Positions 1 through 12,078 of a DNA stretch of 64,000 bases are shown piece after piece. The position numbers and the translations under genes are program-made. The notes beneath the pieces were generated by a model that made no database searches, was not told the DNA's origin, and was given only the letters and a program-made list of their open reading frames with translations. Each line of letters begins with the position of its first letter. Positions within the stretch are counted from its first letter, which is position 1. Source of the DNA: Aphrocallistes beatrix (taxonomy: Eukaryota; Porifera; Hexactinellida; Sceptrulophora; Aphrocallistidae); assembly GCA_963281255.1 (NCBI GenBank), contig OY725490.1, positions 6,882,001-6,946,000 on the forward strand. The letters run 5' to 3'.

Positions 1-698
1 AAAAACATCGAACAGATGAAAAAGATCAAAGAAAAGGTGATGCATAATACTGCGAACGTTGACAGGTCGGATATTCTGGAAGCACTCGTCCAACTGGAGG
101 AGGAGAACAAAGGCTTGAGGTCTCGGCTGAATATGGGAGACGCGTCTCCTCACTCGTATACAGGGCCTGAAGAGGAGAGCGTGGAGATAACCCAGTTGAG
201 GGAGCGACTAAAGATGTCAGGTGAGTAGATAGACCATGGATAATTGGATAATTCTGAACTATCTATGCATCTATGGTGCAGCATATAGGACAACATCATT
301 ATATTCTCGTCGTTCTAGTTAACCACTCACGAGACCTGAAAGATAATGTGGAAACCCTGGAGAGGGAACTAACACACAACAGGAAGTTGCTAGAAGAGAG
401 ATTCCAGCAGCTTAACTTACGCACTATCTCGCCAGCAGGCCCAGCGATGGGTATAAAGAACTCCAACCAGGCTCTAGCACGTGGTGACCCATTCGTACCC
501 TTCCACCCAGATCCCGGCTACTTTGTCCCTTCACACCATCCTCCTATGTATCCTGACCCCTTCACATATGGCCAATCGCCTACCATCCCACCCCACAGTG
601 TTGTATTACCTACAACAGGCGCACGTGAAAAGCATAAACCGAGGACCAGTCCGCACCCCCCGCACTCGTATCAACCTCCCGATATGTACCCCAAATAA
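1..698 (+). CDS. Coiled-coil protein with proline-rich C-terminus (3' end of gene only)
   Basis: The reading frame is open from base 1 to a stop ending at 698. It has exons 1-220 and 319-698, joined by a 98-bp intron (donor AG|GTGAGT, acceptor TTCTAG, phase 1 on both sides). The first exon and the start of the second are charged, heptad-like coiled coil (LEALVQLEEENKGLRSRL, then NVETLERELTHNRKLLEERF). The rest is rich in Pro, His and Tyr (FVPSHHPPMYPDPF and similar). A coiled coil followed by a Pro-rich tail is the layout of TANGO1/cTAGE5 cargo receptors, but nothing here is diagnostic, so I give no name. The 5' part lies outside the window. A possible AATAAA signal is at 1231. Confidence 0.7.
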
Positions 699-715
699 TG
701 GAGATTAGGTTCTCC

Positions 716-3077
716 CCTACGTTAACACAAATATATATATATATAGACTTTTCATGAGATCTTAGGCAAAAGAGCGGCGCATGCAACTGCTTGATATGTA
801 TTGTATAGAGATGAAATGTAAGCTGCTGCCTGTGTAGAAGTATTATTTCTCTCTGCTAGATCTTAATTTTGTTTAAAATAGAACTCAGTTATTTCTGTAT
901 GTATATGTGGCTGTACTTGTGAATATATTGCACGTGTACCAAGTTTCACTCTCCGGGACCCATGGCCTTACGAAATGCAGTGTCATATTATGATGTTTCG
1001 GTCAATACCGCCGATATACCTATATTAAACTTTAAAGAGCAATTTCGAAATTTGATTTATGCAATTATTATGTGGTATAGAAAAGTATTCAGATGAATAT
1101 TTCGAATTTTAACTTGATTAATTAACCAATTCCAATACGTATATTGCCGCATAATTCTGGAAGGATTACTTGTACCCTGTGTTTCTATAGTTAGTTCCAT
1201 TTCCTCTCATGTTACCTCATAAAAACGAGCAATAAACTTATGAGAAAAATTAAAAATATCTACTGATTGCAAAATACCATTTAACAGCATAAAAATGTAA
1301 ATATTAGTTAACTGTGGAATGCCTAGCATTGATAAGGCTTCAGCACCATATAAAATGGCTGGGAGACATCCGCGATATCGGGGACACTGTCCCCAGTGGG
1401 GATTCTACGGTTAAAATAATTAGTTTTTTTATATACAGGAATTTAAATGCTTGGCAATGAAAGGACACAAAAACACAAAATGCATTCCATGTCAAATCCA
1501 CTATTATTAGCTAAGAATTTTTCCAATAATATTAGCTGACTCTACTCGAGTTTGCATTTCAAAAATTCCACTCAGTTATAATACGTCAGTTATTTTATGG
1601 AAAATGCAGTTAGCCAGTATAGTTTCATAACCACCATGCGTTTTATTTGGCGATAATTTGCACCCTACACACAGTTGGTAAGAAAAATACAATTTTTGAT
1701 ACGAAATAAATTCATTGATGGCTGTAATAAATTGACCTTATCATGATCTCGTAAGCTTCAGGAACCTCAACGAATAATTCTCTGAAATGTCAACAACTAT
1801 TAGACTAAATTATTTTGATTAATTGCTAACGTTTCAGTTATCTCACCAGAAATTGATTTGTCTGTAAATCCAATTAGCAAACAGGTTTAAAATTGAATCT
1901 GGAATTTATCAACAGCGATAAAATGTAATTTTCTTGTAATTTTTTCTAATCCGGGAATTGAAAATTTGTTGAATCGTATGGCACGAGATTATAATCTTAT
2001 TAACACACACACGAGTTACGTCTATTTGAGAATAAAACAAGCTTGTTAACGTAAATATTGATTGCATCTATAGTTTGCATATATGGATTGATTCAATATT
2101 GTATGATGGTGGTATACTGATTAAATGAAAAGCTTACTAAACAGCTTAGTCGTCAATAAATATGTTGAAAGTAGAGTAATCTAGTTGAGTCATGTTAATA
2201 AACAGTGACAATTTCGTCGCAAATTATTAAAAAGTTTCCAGAGATAGCAGATTAACTCCATCTCACTGACACATGTGGGATGTGTAATTCCTACAACTGC
2301 ATTGAATCATGTAGGTTTGTCTATGTTCAATGGACGTAGTCAATTGCTCAATGTGCAAATGATTCTACCCACTACAAGAATGCATGTTCACTGTTTATAT
2401 TAAAGTGGACTAGAATTGTACTTTTCAGCAAATGTAGTTTTAGTAGTTGGTTATTATACAATAACCCAAATAATTAACAGACCGATACCACATGTGAAGA
2501 TACATAATTCCGAATTGATTTAGATAGATTGCGAAGTATTTCTATACTAGGCAATAAAAATTTGACACCGAAAGAAATGTGTAACAAACCTCAATGACCC
2601 AACATGACGTATTTGCAAGCTAGCAGTTATCCCGATAATGTAGAATCACAGTTCATGCGAGTGGAAGTTTGAAATTCCTTATCTGGATGCTTGGGGACTC
2701 CGATTATGTGGCTATTAATAATATAAAATCAATTTATATCATCACAATATTTCATTGGAATGTTCATCACACCCAAGACAACTGGGAATCCTACTTTTTA
2801 AGACAAATGTTCTCATCATTGGCGTGCTTTAGCCTAGAATTATCAAGCATTTAATTACGAACAAAATAAGCTAGCTGAAGTGACGTGTCTGACACAAGTT
2901 AAATAAAATGAGTGTAAAATGCATTTGAAAGGAGGAGCGGAACTTTCTGCTTTTGATGCTGCAGGTTTTATAGGTTTTAAGTAAAGCAATTAAATCAGCA
3001 TACAGAATTAAATATATATTATTTAACATAATAACATGTGCCAATGCTTGAAAGTAAGAGTTGATAAAACAAGATCA
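716..3077. other. AT-rich intergenic region, no gene seen
   Basis: I see no convincing coding sequence in about 2.4 kb. Short ORFs such as 2669-2854 lack splice context and recognisable similarity. A small perfect hairpin (GGGGACA, one-base loop, TGTCCCC) lies at 1380-1394. Confidence 0.5.
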
Positions 3078-3416
3078 TTATTTGTGGAGATAATGTTGCT
3101 TCATATCTTTGAGAGAGGAAATTTCTGTCAAAATAGTTCTGTACTCCTGCATTAGCACGCCCTTTTCAAATTCCAGATCTTTGATGGTGTCGTCTATTTT
3201 CTGTCGAGACTTTCGCGTGTAAACACGTGACTTGAGAGCTCTTCTCCGCTGTTTTACGAGTTTGATTTCATCGGGAGTCAGTCCCAACTCGGCGAGCTTA
3301 CTGTTTAGCTCGTGTCGATCAAGCTGCTCAATTTCGTAATCTGGAAGGGGTAAAATGCAGTGCCTGTACTCGATATGATGGTCACAGAATGTTGCCGATA
3401 AGGTTTTGGCGTCCAT
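3078..3416 (-). CDS. Small Maf-type bZIP transcription factor, divergent basic region
   Basis: A single exon encodes 112 aa. Residues about 24-50 match the Maf extended homology region (acidic start, then LDRHELNSKLAELGLTPDEI). A basic region follows (KQRRRALKSRVYTRKSR), then a leucine-zipper-like coil to the C-terminus. The Maf homology region and the absence of an activation domain place it with small Mafs, which heterodimerise with CNC or Fos-type bZIPs on antioxidant/MARE sites. The invariant bZIP asparagine (KNR in Mafs) is Ser here, and the conserved alanine of the NxxxA core is Thr, so its DNA contacts are probably altered. A CAG triplet lies 13 nt before the ATG. It stands alone, with more than 2 kb of AT-rich DNA on either side. 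Confidence 0.8.
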   Translation of the reverse strand: MDAKTLSATFCDHHIEYRHCILPLPDYEIEQLDRHELNSKLAELGLTPDEIKLVKQRRRALKSRVYTRKSRQKIDDTIKDLEFEKGVLMQEYRTILTEISSLKDMKQHYLHK

Positions 3417-5335
3417 AAGTCCAACAATGCTGTGTTGATATTTTGAGTAAAGCCATAGCGATTACTCTATTTATACCAAAGTGCTCGCATTATTCGAGCT
3501 AAATCTATTGCAACGTCTGGTGCCACTACATGCTATCTAAGCAAAATATCAGTGATGATACTTCGTTTTAGCATTCGATCATTTCTTTATCATGCTGTCT
3601 CACTGGCACATTTTGATTGATTTGAATAGTGCACTCATTTCTCGCTCTCCAATATGCTAACTCAATATCTTGTAAGGACGACACATATCATGCCCCAAAT
3701 GTTTGTGCATCCAACAGCTAATTAATCAGTCTGTCTTGAGGACACATCTTGAACAACTTTCATTCATTTCGACATTGGATGTGCGTTTACCAAAACATTC
3801 CCTGATAATTAAATGCTTCCTTTTTAATTGAAACCCTGAGGTTACCAACCCTAGTGTCGATGTCATGTCTTGTGATTATTAAACATGACCGAGTTATCCG
3901 TAAGCATTATTAATGTCAAAATAGACGCTAAGAAATTGCAGCTTACCAAGTCAATTCCAATTCCAATTGCATCCACGTCAATGACATTTGGATTATCGCA
4001 TTGCAATGGGGTTACCTCAACAAATTCAAATACTCGTAAGTGTACGTTGAAGATTACATTGCTTGAATCATAAAACGATATAAGCAATGCAGAAACAGCA
4101 AATATACATTAATAACGCATACACCTGCGGTGTGGAGTTATGCTGCTAATTGGAGAAATGATAGCTCAGCCAAATTCAAACAAAATTAATTACACAGCTC
4201 CCAGGGAAAGATGTCTCTTCCGAATTACTTGGTTTCTAAAAATAGAGTATTTTTGTTTTTGGATCAAAACAATTTGCCAATTTGAAAGAAGCAAATTTCA
4301 TAATCTAGTATGTGTATGTAATGATGGACAAGAATCGGATTTCTGCTTACCAAACGGAAAATTCTACTTGATTAACAATCATGGTGTTTTTTCAAAAAGT
4401 TTGCCTCTGAAATATGTCTAGTTGAACTCTAACTATCTCATGTACCAGCAGACTGTTACGCCCTCTGCTGCAGGTGTGGTGCAACCTTATCATTACGCTT
4501 AACCATTCTTACTTAGCTGTAATAATGATTAATATAATTAGCAGCCTTGGCTGGTTAACCTGGAATGTTCAAGACTAATTAACGAAATGGGCGGACTAAT
4601 CAGGAATACAATTTCTGACATGGTGAGTGAGGCAATGCTAGCACAATGAACATGTCTTAAAGATTCATTGTTTTACTAATAAGGATTATAAATCCACAAA
4701 ACTATGTCGTTCACTGCAGATTAATCTCAAATCACTAGTCTGCTTACATAATCGATCAGATGCTAAGACTGCATACCTAGAATAATTGGCAAATGAATAT
4801 TGACTTTATGAAATGTGTCCAAGTAATTTTGGTAGGTGGCACGGCTAATATGGTAATATATCGTCTAGCTCCTTAGCACCAATTGTTTTGTGATGGATCC
4901 TATGCTTATTTAATAGGTAGAAATTAGCTTTTAGATTCTAAACTGTGACTCATACGATACTTGTCTAGCAAATTTTTAATCCAAACAAAGCTGCTTAAGC
5001 AAAATTGAAATATAATCTGATGCAGAAATATCGTACCATCGAGTTCATGATAATGTTAAGCAATAGTGACGCAAATAGACAATTAGTTCGTCCAGGGCAC
5101 CAGTCATGCTATCTTATCTCTGTTAGCTCTCCTAATTCGTTGGTAATGTTTCCTAAGTGTGTTGGTGCAACTTCCATTCTAAGCCTTCAAGCGAGACTAG
5201 AAGAGTATTCAGCACATTCAGTTCAGGTTGAGACATTTAGAAACAAGCCACATGCTGGCAAATTAGAACTAGCGGTAAAATGATGTTTATAGTCATTCTG
5301 GACATGATCCTTCTGATAATACTGCTATTGATCAG
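3417..5335. other. AT-rich intergenic region, no gene seen
   Basis: About 1.9 kb with no supported gene. The short ORFs (3863-4087, 4140-4421, 5005-5283) have no recognisable domain and no splice context. Confidence 0.5.
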
Positions 5336-6344
5336 GGGCCTTATTCTCAGATCGACTTAAACTTAAACTTAACTTAAACTAAGTAAAAACTAAGTATTTA
5401 CTTAGTTTTATTTGGTATACTTAGTATTTACTTAGTTTTTTGTTTAAAACTAAGTAAAAACTAAGTAAAAACTAAGTTGGTATTCACAGAACAAAACTAA
5501 GTAAATACTTAGTTTTTACTTAGTTTTTACTTAGTTTTGATGAATACTTAGTTTTTACTTAGTATTTACTTAGTTTATTACTTAGTTTTTAACTTAAATG
5601 AATATATTTTTAAGTCGACATCGAAGGTGACTTAACTCACAATTTTGTTAAGAAAACATTATTTTACATCCTTGCAAAGAGAAAGATGTGAAAATAAATG
5701 TAATATTATTATTGAGAAGAACAATACGATCCAATTTTATCGCAATTAGAACTCTATTTATTTGTTGTAGTCACCATTAGCTGTAGTATGCTTTTACGAC
5801 ATTGATTTGATTTACAGTAATTACCACAAAAATGTCTTCATCACTCAATATCTTACGTAAACGTGAAGCTGCTGAATAATCATTGCATGGTACGAGTAAT
5901 ATTATGATAATTATTATGAATTCAATATCGTTGAATGAGTTGATGGGATATGAATCATTTGACCTATCTCTAGATACCCTTTGATTGGCAAAACTATTAA
6001 ATACAGTGTACTTAGTTTCTATGTCAAAATGAAACACAAACTTAGTATGGGATTATTAAACTAAGTAAAGGAATAAGTAATAAATTAAGTTAAAATTAAA
6101 TACTTATCCAAACTAAGTAAAAACTAAGTAGTTCTTAAGTTCGACGCATAAACTAAGTATTTACTTAGTAATTACTTAGTTTCGAGCAAAAAACTAAGTA
6201 TGGATTTAAGTATAAGTATAGCTAAGAAAACTTAATGAAAACTAAGTAATTACTTAGTTTAAGTTAAGTTTAAGTTAAGTTTAAGTTAAGTTTAAGTTAA
6301 GTTTAAGTTAAGTTTAAGTTAAGTCAATCTGAGAATAGGGCCCC
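5336..6344. mobile_element. MITE/foldback-like element with palindromic CTAAG-rich arms
   Basis: The terminal inverted repeat reads GGGGCCTTATTCTCAGAT at the left (5335-5352) and GGGGCCCTATTCTCAGAT as the reverse complement of the right end (to 6344). Inside, both arms (about 5353-5600 and 6055-6326) consist of many copies of ACTAAGTA and TACTTAGT, often paired into short palindromes. The right arm ends in about six tandem 12-mers of the form TAAGTTAAGTTT. The middle 450 bp is unique and non-coding. No transposase is present, so it is non-autonomous. A possible short target duplication (GATC-like) flanks it, but I cannot settle it without an empty site. Its termini resemble those of the element at 38798-39145. 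Confidence 0.8.
6258..6324. repeat. Tandem 12-bp repeat (TAAGTTAAGTTT, about six units)
   Basis: The 12-mer TAAGTTAAGTTT repeats about six times at the inner edge of the right terminal inverted repeat of the 5336-6344 element. The left arm carries only about two related units (CTTAAACTTAA), so the array is asymmetric. Confidence 0.85.
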
Positions 6345-7171
6345 AGATCCCAATTGTAGACGTGTACATATCTGTGTCGTGATCATGATAATGAATCTTA
6401 GTACTCATATTATTAAATAAATACTAGAAATGTATGCAAATCCAGTAGCTCTTCAGTCTGCCGCCATGTATTCAGGTAGGGCGTAAGTGTCAGTGCATAA
6501 AAAGAGGGATTGCCCTGCAATAAATTAACACTGTTCTATGAGTCTACCTAGTACTTAGGTGTTAAAACAGAGAATTCAATTGCTGAGCTCAAATTATTGA
6601 TGATCTAATTCAGGGAAACGCACTCATTTAACTTGAGAGAGGGATCGGGGAGATTATTATTAGTTTTTTCGATAACCATATCAGTTGTGATGGGTAATTG
6701 TCACTGACTGTTTAAACATTCCCCGGTTCTTACGTTTACAGTAAGATTAATGGCTATTCAAATCAACAACAAAGTGTGCGTAGTGATCTGAACTCTGCAG
6801 CTTATCAATGGCAAACACGAGCAAGTTATGGCTAGAATTAATATAATTAACCAACAACGTTTCAAAATAAAATACATAACAAATCAATATGGGTGAATTA
6901 GAGCAGTTTCAGATATTCTTAATTAAAACTTCCAATTGATTACAAAATACCTACCATATTTAAGTCCTCAAAGTTTAGATAACAGGATAGGAAATGCCTG
7001 GAGACTATCATAGTCTTGATGATTCATTGTATTATAGTTGATAAACCCAGACAAATCATTCACACATAACACATTCATGCGAAATCTCAATAGATATGAC
7101 TGTGCCGTTATCATAAACTTAATAATTCATATTACAGCCATTTATACATTTAGCATATTGTACATATATCC
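6345..7171. other. Intergenic region, no gene seen
   Basis: About 0.8 kb of AT-rich DNA between the mobile element and the 3' end of WASHC2. It probably holds the WASHC2 3' UTR. I see no other feature. Confidence 0.45.
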
Positions 7172-10100
7172 TCAATCAAAAATATCGTCTATGGAAGATG
7201 GATCAAATTCCTTGATCTTTCTCGGCTTTTTAGTCGTGTCATTGCCTTTCTTCTTCTTGGTCTTGTCACTTTTTGATTTTGGTTTGGACTCTGGTATTTC
7301 ACCGAATAAATCATCACCACCAAACAACTCTTCATCTGTTCGTTTCACTACCTTATGCGACTTCTTCGGTTTTTCTTTTATCACAGAATTCTCCTCAAAA
7401 TTGATGTCTGTTAAGTCTGGCTCGGCTTGAGGTTGAGTGACGATTGGATCAGGTACAGTTTTTTGCTTGGTACCAGATTTGGAACTCTTTGTTGCTTTTG
7501 GCAAGGCAACAGACGCGAACAGATCTTCTGGTAATTCGAGAGGAGGAGGGGTAAGAGTACGTGGGACTTCTTCTGTTTTCTGACTCGGATCTGGTGGAAC
7601 TTTCGTATCAGCCTCTGGTTTAACAGTAGAAGAGTGGTATTTGATTGGTACTTGCGAGTTTGCTGGAAACAACTCTTCTTCAACATTGTTCTCTGTGCTA
7701 TCTCTTAATTTGTTAGGATTTCCAGACGTAAATATGTCTGTCTCGATATCGGATTTGGTGCTAGCTGGAAACTTGACTCTATGGGAACTAACCGTAGAGG
7801 CAGCGAACAGATTATCCTCGATGGCGCCATTGAAAAGAATTCCAGTGTCTAAATTGGGACTCTCATTAGGCTCAGTGAAGAAGTCACCGAACTCTTCAGA
7901 TTGGGGCTGAATCGTCTTCTTCCTGGCGCCTCTGGTCGGAGGTCTCTTGGTTGGTCCCCTCGGTCGATTTCTCGTGAATCCAACCAGTTTTGATGGTTGT
8001 TCGGGTGCTTCGTACCCAACCATACGAGAAGCTCCCCTCTCAGCACCCATCGGCCACTTCTCAGCACCTTTAGGGGTGGTGTTTGAGAAGAGTTCTCCCT
8101 CATCTTCAAACCCTGATGTCTCCTTTTTCTTTGGCATAGGCCCTCCCGGAACAAAACCTTTTCCCATCATTTTATTCAGGTCCTTCAAGAAATCTTTGCT
8201 TTTACCCACACTCACCTTAGGCTCTGCCGATCGTTCCGCACCCTCGGCATTATCTTTGGGGGCTATTATTGTGTCGACTGCGTTGTCTCGCTCGTGGCTG
8301 TTCTGTTGAGTGGGAAGGAGCGTTTCTGGGTTCCCAGCTGGAGGCTTGGTGAGGGAAGGAAGGAGAGGGTCATCCCGTTGAGAAGGTAGGTCCGTTGAGG
8401 GGGGTGCACGCTCTCCTGTAGGGATAGCGGGTTGTTCGAAGATGGAGCCTTCATCAGCGCCAGTGTCGATTGGAGCGAAGAGCGTGGGTAGAGTCGCTTT
8501 AGCAGGCTTAGGCTTGGGTGCAGTGCTAGGCGTGCTTGGTTTTGTGCCAGAGAACAGGTCCAGACTTGCAGGGCTGCTAAACAGATCGTCTTCGTCAGGT
8601 TCCTCGGAGAAGAGATCGGCGGCGGGAGGGGGCTTTGGGGGTCGGGAGGTGGTGGGGGGTAGAGATGGGTCAGAGGTAGACTGGATAGCGGAGAATAATT
8701 CATCTTTTTCTGAGAAGAGTCCGCCATGCCCTGTTTCCTTGCTTTGGACGGGATCTGGAGGTTTCGAACTCTGCTCTGGAATTTTCTTTTCGGGCGCTTT
8801 TACGGTCTTATTCGTTCCTAGACTGAACAGATCTTCATCTGAGTCAGAACCAAGCGCGAATAGATCTTTAGACTTGGTTTCCTTAGGTTTCGTTTCGGGA
8901 ATAGCAATTGATTCAGTCTTGTGATTCTGATCCTCTCTCACCTGTGTGTCTCCTGACGCTACCCCACTGAACAGCTCATCTGTCTCCACAGCAGCCACGG
9001 GTTTAGGACTGTTGGTCGCTCTGGCAGGTTGACTCTCCTTCGCACTACTAACAGCACTCTTTACAGCCATCGGTTTAGAAAACAGGTCATCCCCCGAGTC
9101 TTCATCTGAACCGTCCAAGAACTTGAGTCCGTTCGCGATCAGCTGTGACCTCGTAACTGGGGGAGGAGAACCTAGGGCTTGGTCCTTTTCACTGCGATCT
9201 GGTACTTTCACACTTGTTGAACTTGGTTTGCTAGGTTCTTCCTTCTTAACAATTTTACTCGTCTCTCGAGCTTGCGACATTGAACTGAACAAGTCATCCT
9301 CTGAGCTAGAGTTTTCGTACAAACTCATTCCTTTAGCTTGACTCGGTTGCTTGGAGACGTTTTCTTTCTCGGATTTGGCAACAGGAATTGGAGGAGTTTT
9401 TTTCTTGCTTGGAGGTGTGCTGCCTCGACCCAGCAGATCAGCCTCGTCCAGTCCTGCGAAAATCTTGACAGCTCCAATTGGCTTCTTAACCGCAGAACTA
9501 GTTTCAGCTTTGGTGTTCTCGAACAAATCCATGTCCGAGTCAGAATCGTCGAAGTTGAGGTTATCTCCACCGAAGCGAGACTTCTCTTTGTGGCTTTCAA
9601 CATCATTCTCCACAGGTGTACTCTCTTGTTTCTGTTGTTTGGGTGCAGCTGTTGTCTTGTCCTTAGGTTTGGTCGGTTTATGAGTTGAAAATAAGTCCCC
9701 GTCTGAATCGCTGTCGAAGAGAGTGTCCTTACTGGCCGCGGATACGGTGCTAGAGACAGACTCCCCGAACTTCTCACTTCTCCTCTCCCCCTCACTCTCA
9801 TCGTCTCCGTCACTATCCTCCGAGTCCAACATTCCGAATACAGCAATGGCCCCTGCCGGCTTTTTCTTCTTCTTCTTCTTTTTCTTCTCTTTCTTTGGCT
9901 CTTCTGTATCCGTACCGGTTGCAGACGCACTTACCGGTTCCTCCGCCGGCTCTAATTTCGGTTGTTTCGGTTCCTTTTTCTTTTTCGGTCCCTCGCTAAA
10001 CAAATCTTCATCCTCACTCGACGAGTCGAACAAGTTCCCTTCATCTCCCGACTTATTCCGATTCAGAATGTTGAATTTCCCTGGCTTAGTATTAAACAGA

Positions 10101-11375
10101 CCTCCTTCTTCCAACGGAGGAGTCTCTGTCCCTTTCTCCTTTCTCTTCTCTTTCGTACTTTCTCCCTCAGAGAACAGGTCCCCACTGCTATCTCCCGAAT
10201 CTTCAGCCAACCCCCCTGTCCCCTCAGCTCTTCCTTTCTGTTTCTGCTTCTGCTTAACCTCAGTTTCGGTCCCACTCGACTCCCTCTCACTCTCGTAGGC
10301 GTCAGACGCGCCATCAGACTCGGAGCTCTCCTGTAGCCTCAACCCGAGGTGGTCTGTCTCGTAGAAGGTAGCGGATCCAATCAGGGAGGGGAAGGGCCTC
10401 AGGAGGTAGAGGTCCTTTGGCTCCAGCTCAGTCGGTAGGATGGTGGAGCTTTCAATAGTAGCCTCGTCTCCAGAGGAATCTGAATCTGGTTCAATCGGCA
10501 AGTCCACCTGAAGATTCAAAAGATTGCTTCAAATCAAATCCACTCATCCCTGGTCCTATAATATTATAACCCCAAGCAGTAAGAACAACTTGACACCTGG
10601 TCGAATGCGTTTTCTAATATGCCTAGTCCCATCATGACTGCCTGGTTAGCTCTCTCCAGCACCTTCCCATCGCCTGAGCTGTCAGCTTCTTCCTTGTCCT
10701 CCTCAGAGGGGGCGGCATCCGAGGCGCTACTCTCCGTTCTCGTGTGGTCCGTCTCGTCTTCGTCGAACACGCGATTCTCCATGAACTGCTCCATGCTCAG
10801 CTTATGGAACTTGTTGGACACATTTTCGAGGCGGCCACAAGAGCTCTGAGACTCAAGGGAGATTCCGTCCACCTGGCTGGAGATCTCGTATGTGCGTTTA
10901 GTGACGCGAGTAGAAAAGTCTTGTAAATATCTAAACCAATTATTAACATTGAAATTGTTGAACAAGCCAGGTAGTGAATAGCATTGAGCACATACTTGAG
11001 TAGTCCAGCATCTGAGGCTAGTGTCCATGTACTGCTACCCTGCTTCAACTCACCCAGGCTCCAGCACCGCTCCCACACCTTCTCCTTCTCTCCCGCTTCA
11101 CTCGCTCTTGCGTCTTGTGGGGGAGGGGTCGGCGGGGCACCTGGTTTGGAGGTAGGGGACCGCTCTGATACGATGCTGCGGTCAGTCTGTGTGGTAGGAT
11201 GTGAGGGAGTGGCGTTCTTGGAACTTGTGTTGCTACTGCTATCTGTTTCTGAAGACTTGTTCGGACTTAGCCCGTTATTGTTGTTGTAGTTAGGGGCTAG
11301 GCTCGGGCGTTTTATTTGCGATTTGTTACCTGAGACCTCTGGAAGGTCAGGTGGGGGGTGTGGGATAGCTGACAT
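7172..11375 (-). CDS. WASHC2: WASH complex subunit 2 (FAM21)
   Basis: Exons 10996-11375, 10597-10930 and 7172-10507 join in frame into 1349 aa; introns are 65 and 89 bp. The N-terminal head carries the FAM21 signature WSLGELKQGSSTWTLASDAG, then FENRVFDE-type sequence and EPKDLYLLRPFPSLIGSATF. The tail, nearly 1000 residues encoded in one exon, is a string of acidic LFa motifs (DTLFDSDSDGDLFS, NSSSEDDLFSS, LGSDSDEDLFSLG and others) ending in DDIFD. In animals the head joins WASH, and the LFa motifs bind VPS35 of retromer, bringing actin nucleation to endosomes. Length is close to the vertebrate protein. There is also a Lys-rich run and a PTKRPPTRGARKK basic patch. TATAG lies 10 nt before the ATG. 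Confidence 0.95.
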
Positions 11376-12078
11376 GTTATATTAGCTATATCTCATTCAA
11401 GCTACAGTACATCAACTTGACAATGAATGATATATATGAGCGGATAAAGACTTGAAAATGACAGTGATAGCTCGGGATTCATTCAATTACTATGAGGTAT
11501 GGAGATATTACCCGAATTCGCCAACATCTGGGGATCAAATTTTTTGTCCATTAATAAGCACTTGTAATTCAATTAAAAGATTTCACTAAAGCGAACCATA
11601 TGCCTTATGAGATTTCAGGTTACTAGCCGGACAGACCAAGAATTTGTGTGCATAATGAAACTAGCTGCGTGCTTACAGTGAATTCTTTGAAGTGGATTAT
11701 GTCAAGTCTTGATACAGCAGAAGTGGCTGTGTAATACCAAGATATAGAAACGGACAGACGAATTCGATGTACGCTTGCCCTGTACAGGCGGCGTATTATT
11801 CTGGCTGATAAGCAGAAATCGAATTACTAGAAATTTCACGCGTACTCGCGATAATAACTCGCATGCTTTCTACCAATCATAAGTATTGGGGGATATTCTG
11901 CGAATAAAGATGATCCATCCTTAAGCCATTCTTGGAACTGCCTAGCATTTCCCGAAATGGGCAAAAATCTCTTTTCATCACACCGTGCAGCCCGAAAAGG
12001 TACAGCAAATGAATTTAATCGAATCTTGTATATACAGATCAGATACAGTTTCTAATTAATTCAGGGCGACTAGCTGAC
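11376..12078. other. Intergenic region between FAM91A1 3' end and WASHC2
   Basis: 703 bp with no ORF or repeat that I can support. It must hold the WASHC2 upstream region and the FAM91A1 3' UTR. Confidence 0.45.

Noticed and set aside
7038..10336. Plus-strand ORFs antisense to WASHC2 (for example 9723-10298)
   Set aside because: They mirror the acidic Ser/Asp repeats of WASHC2 read backwards and have no domains or splice context.
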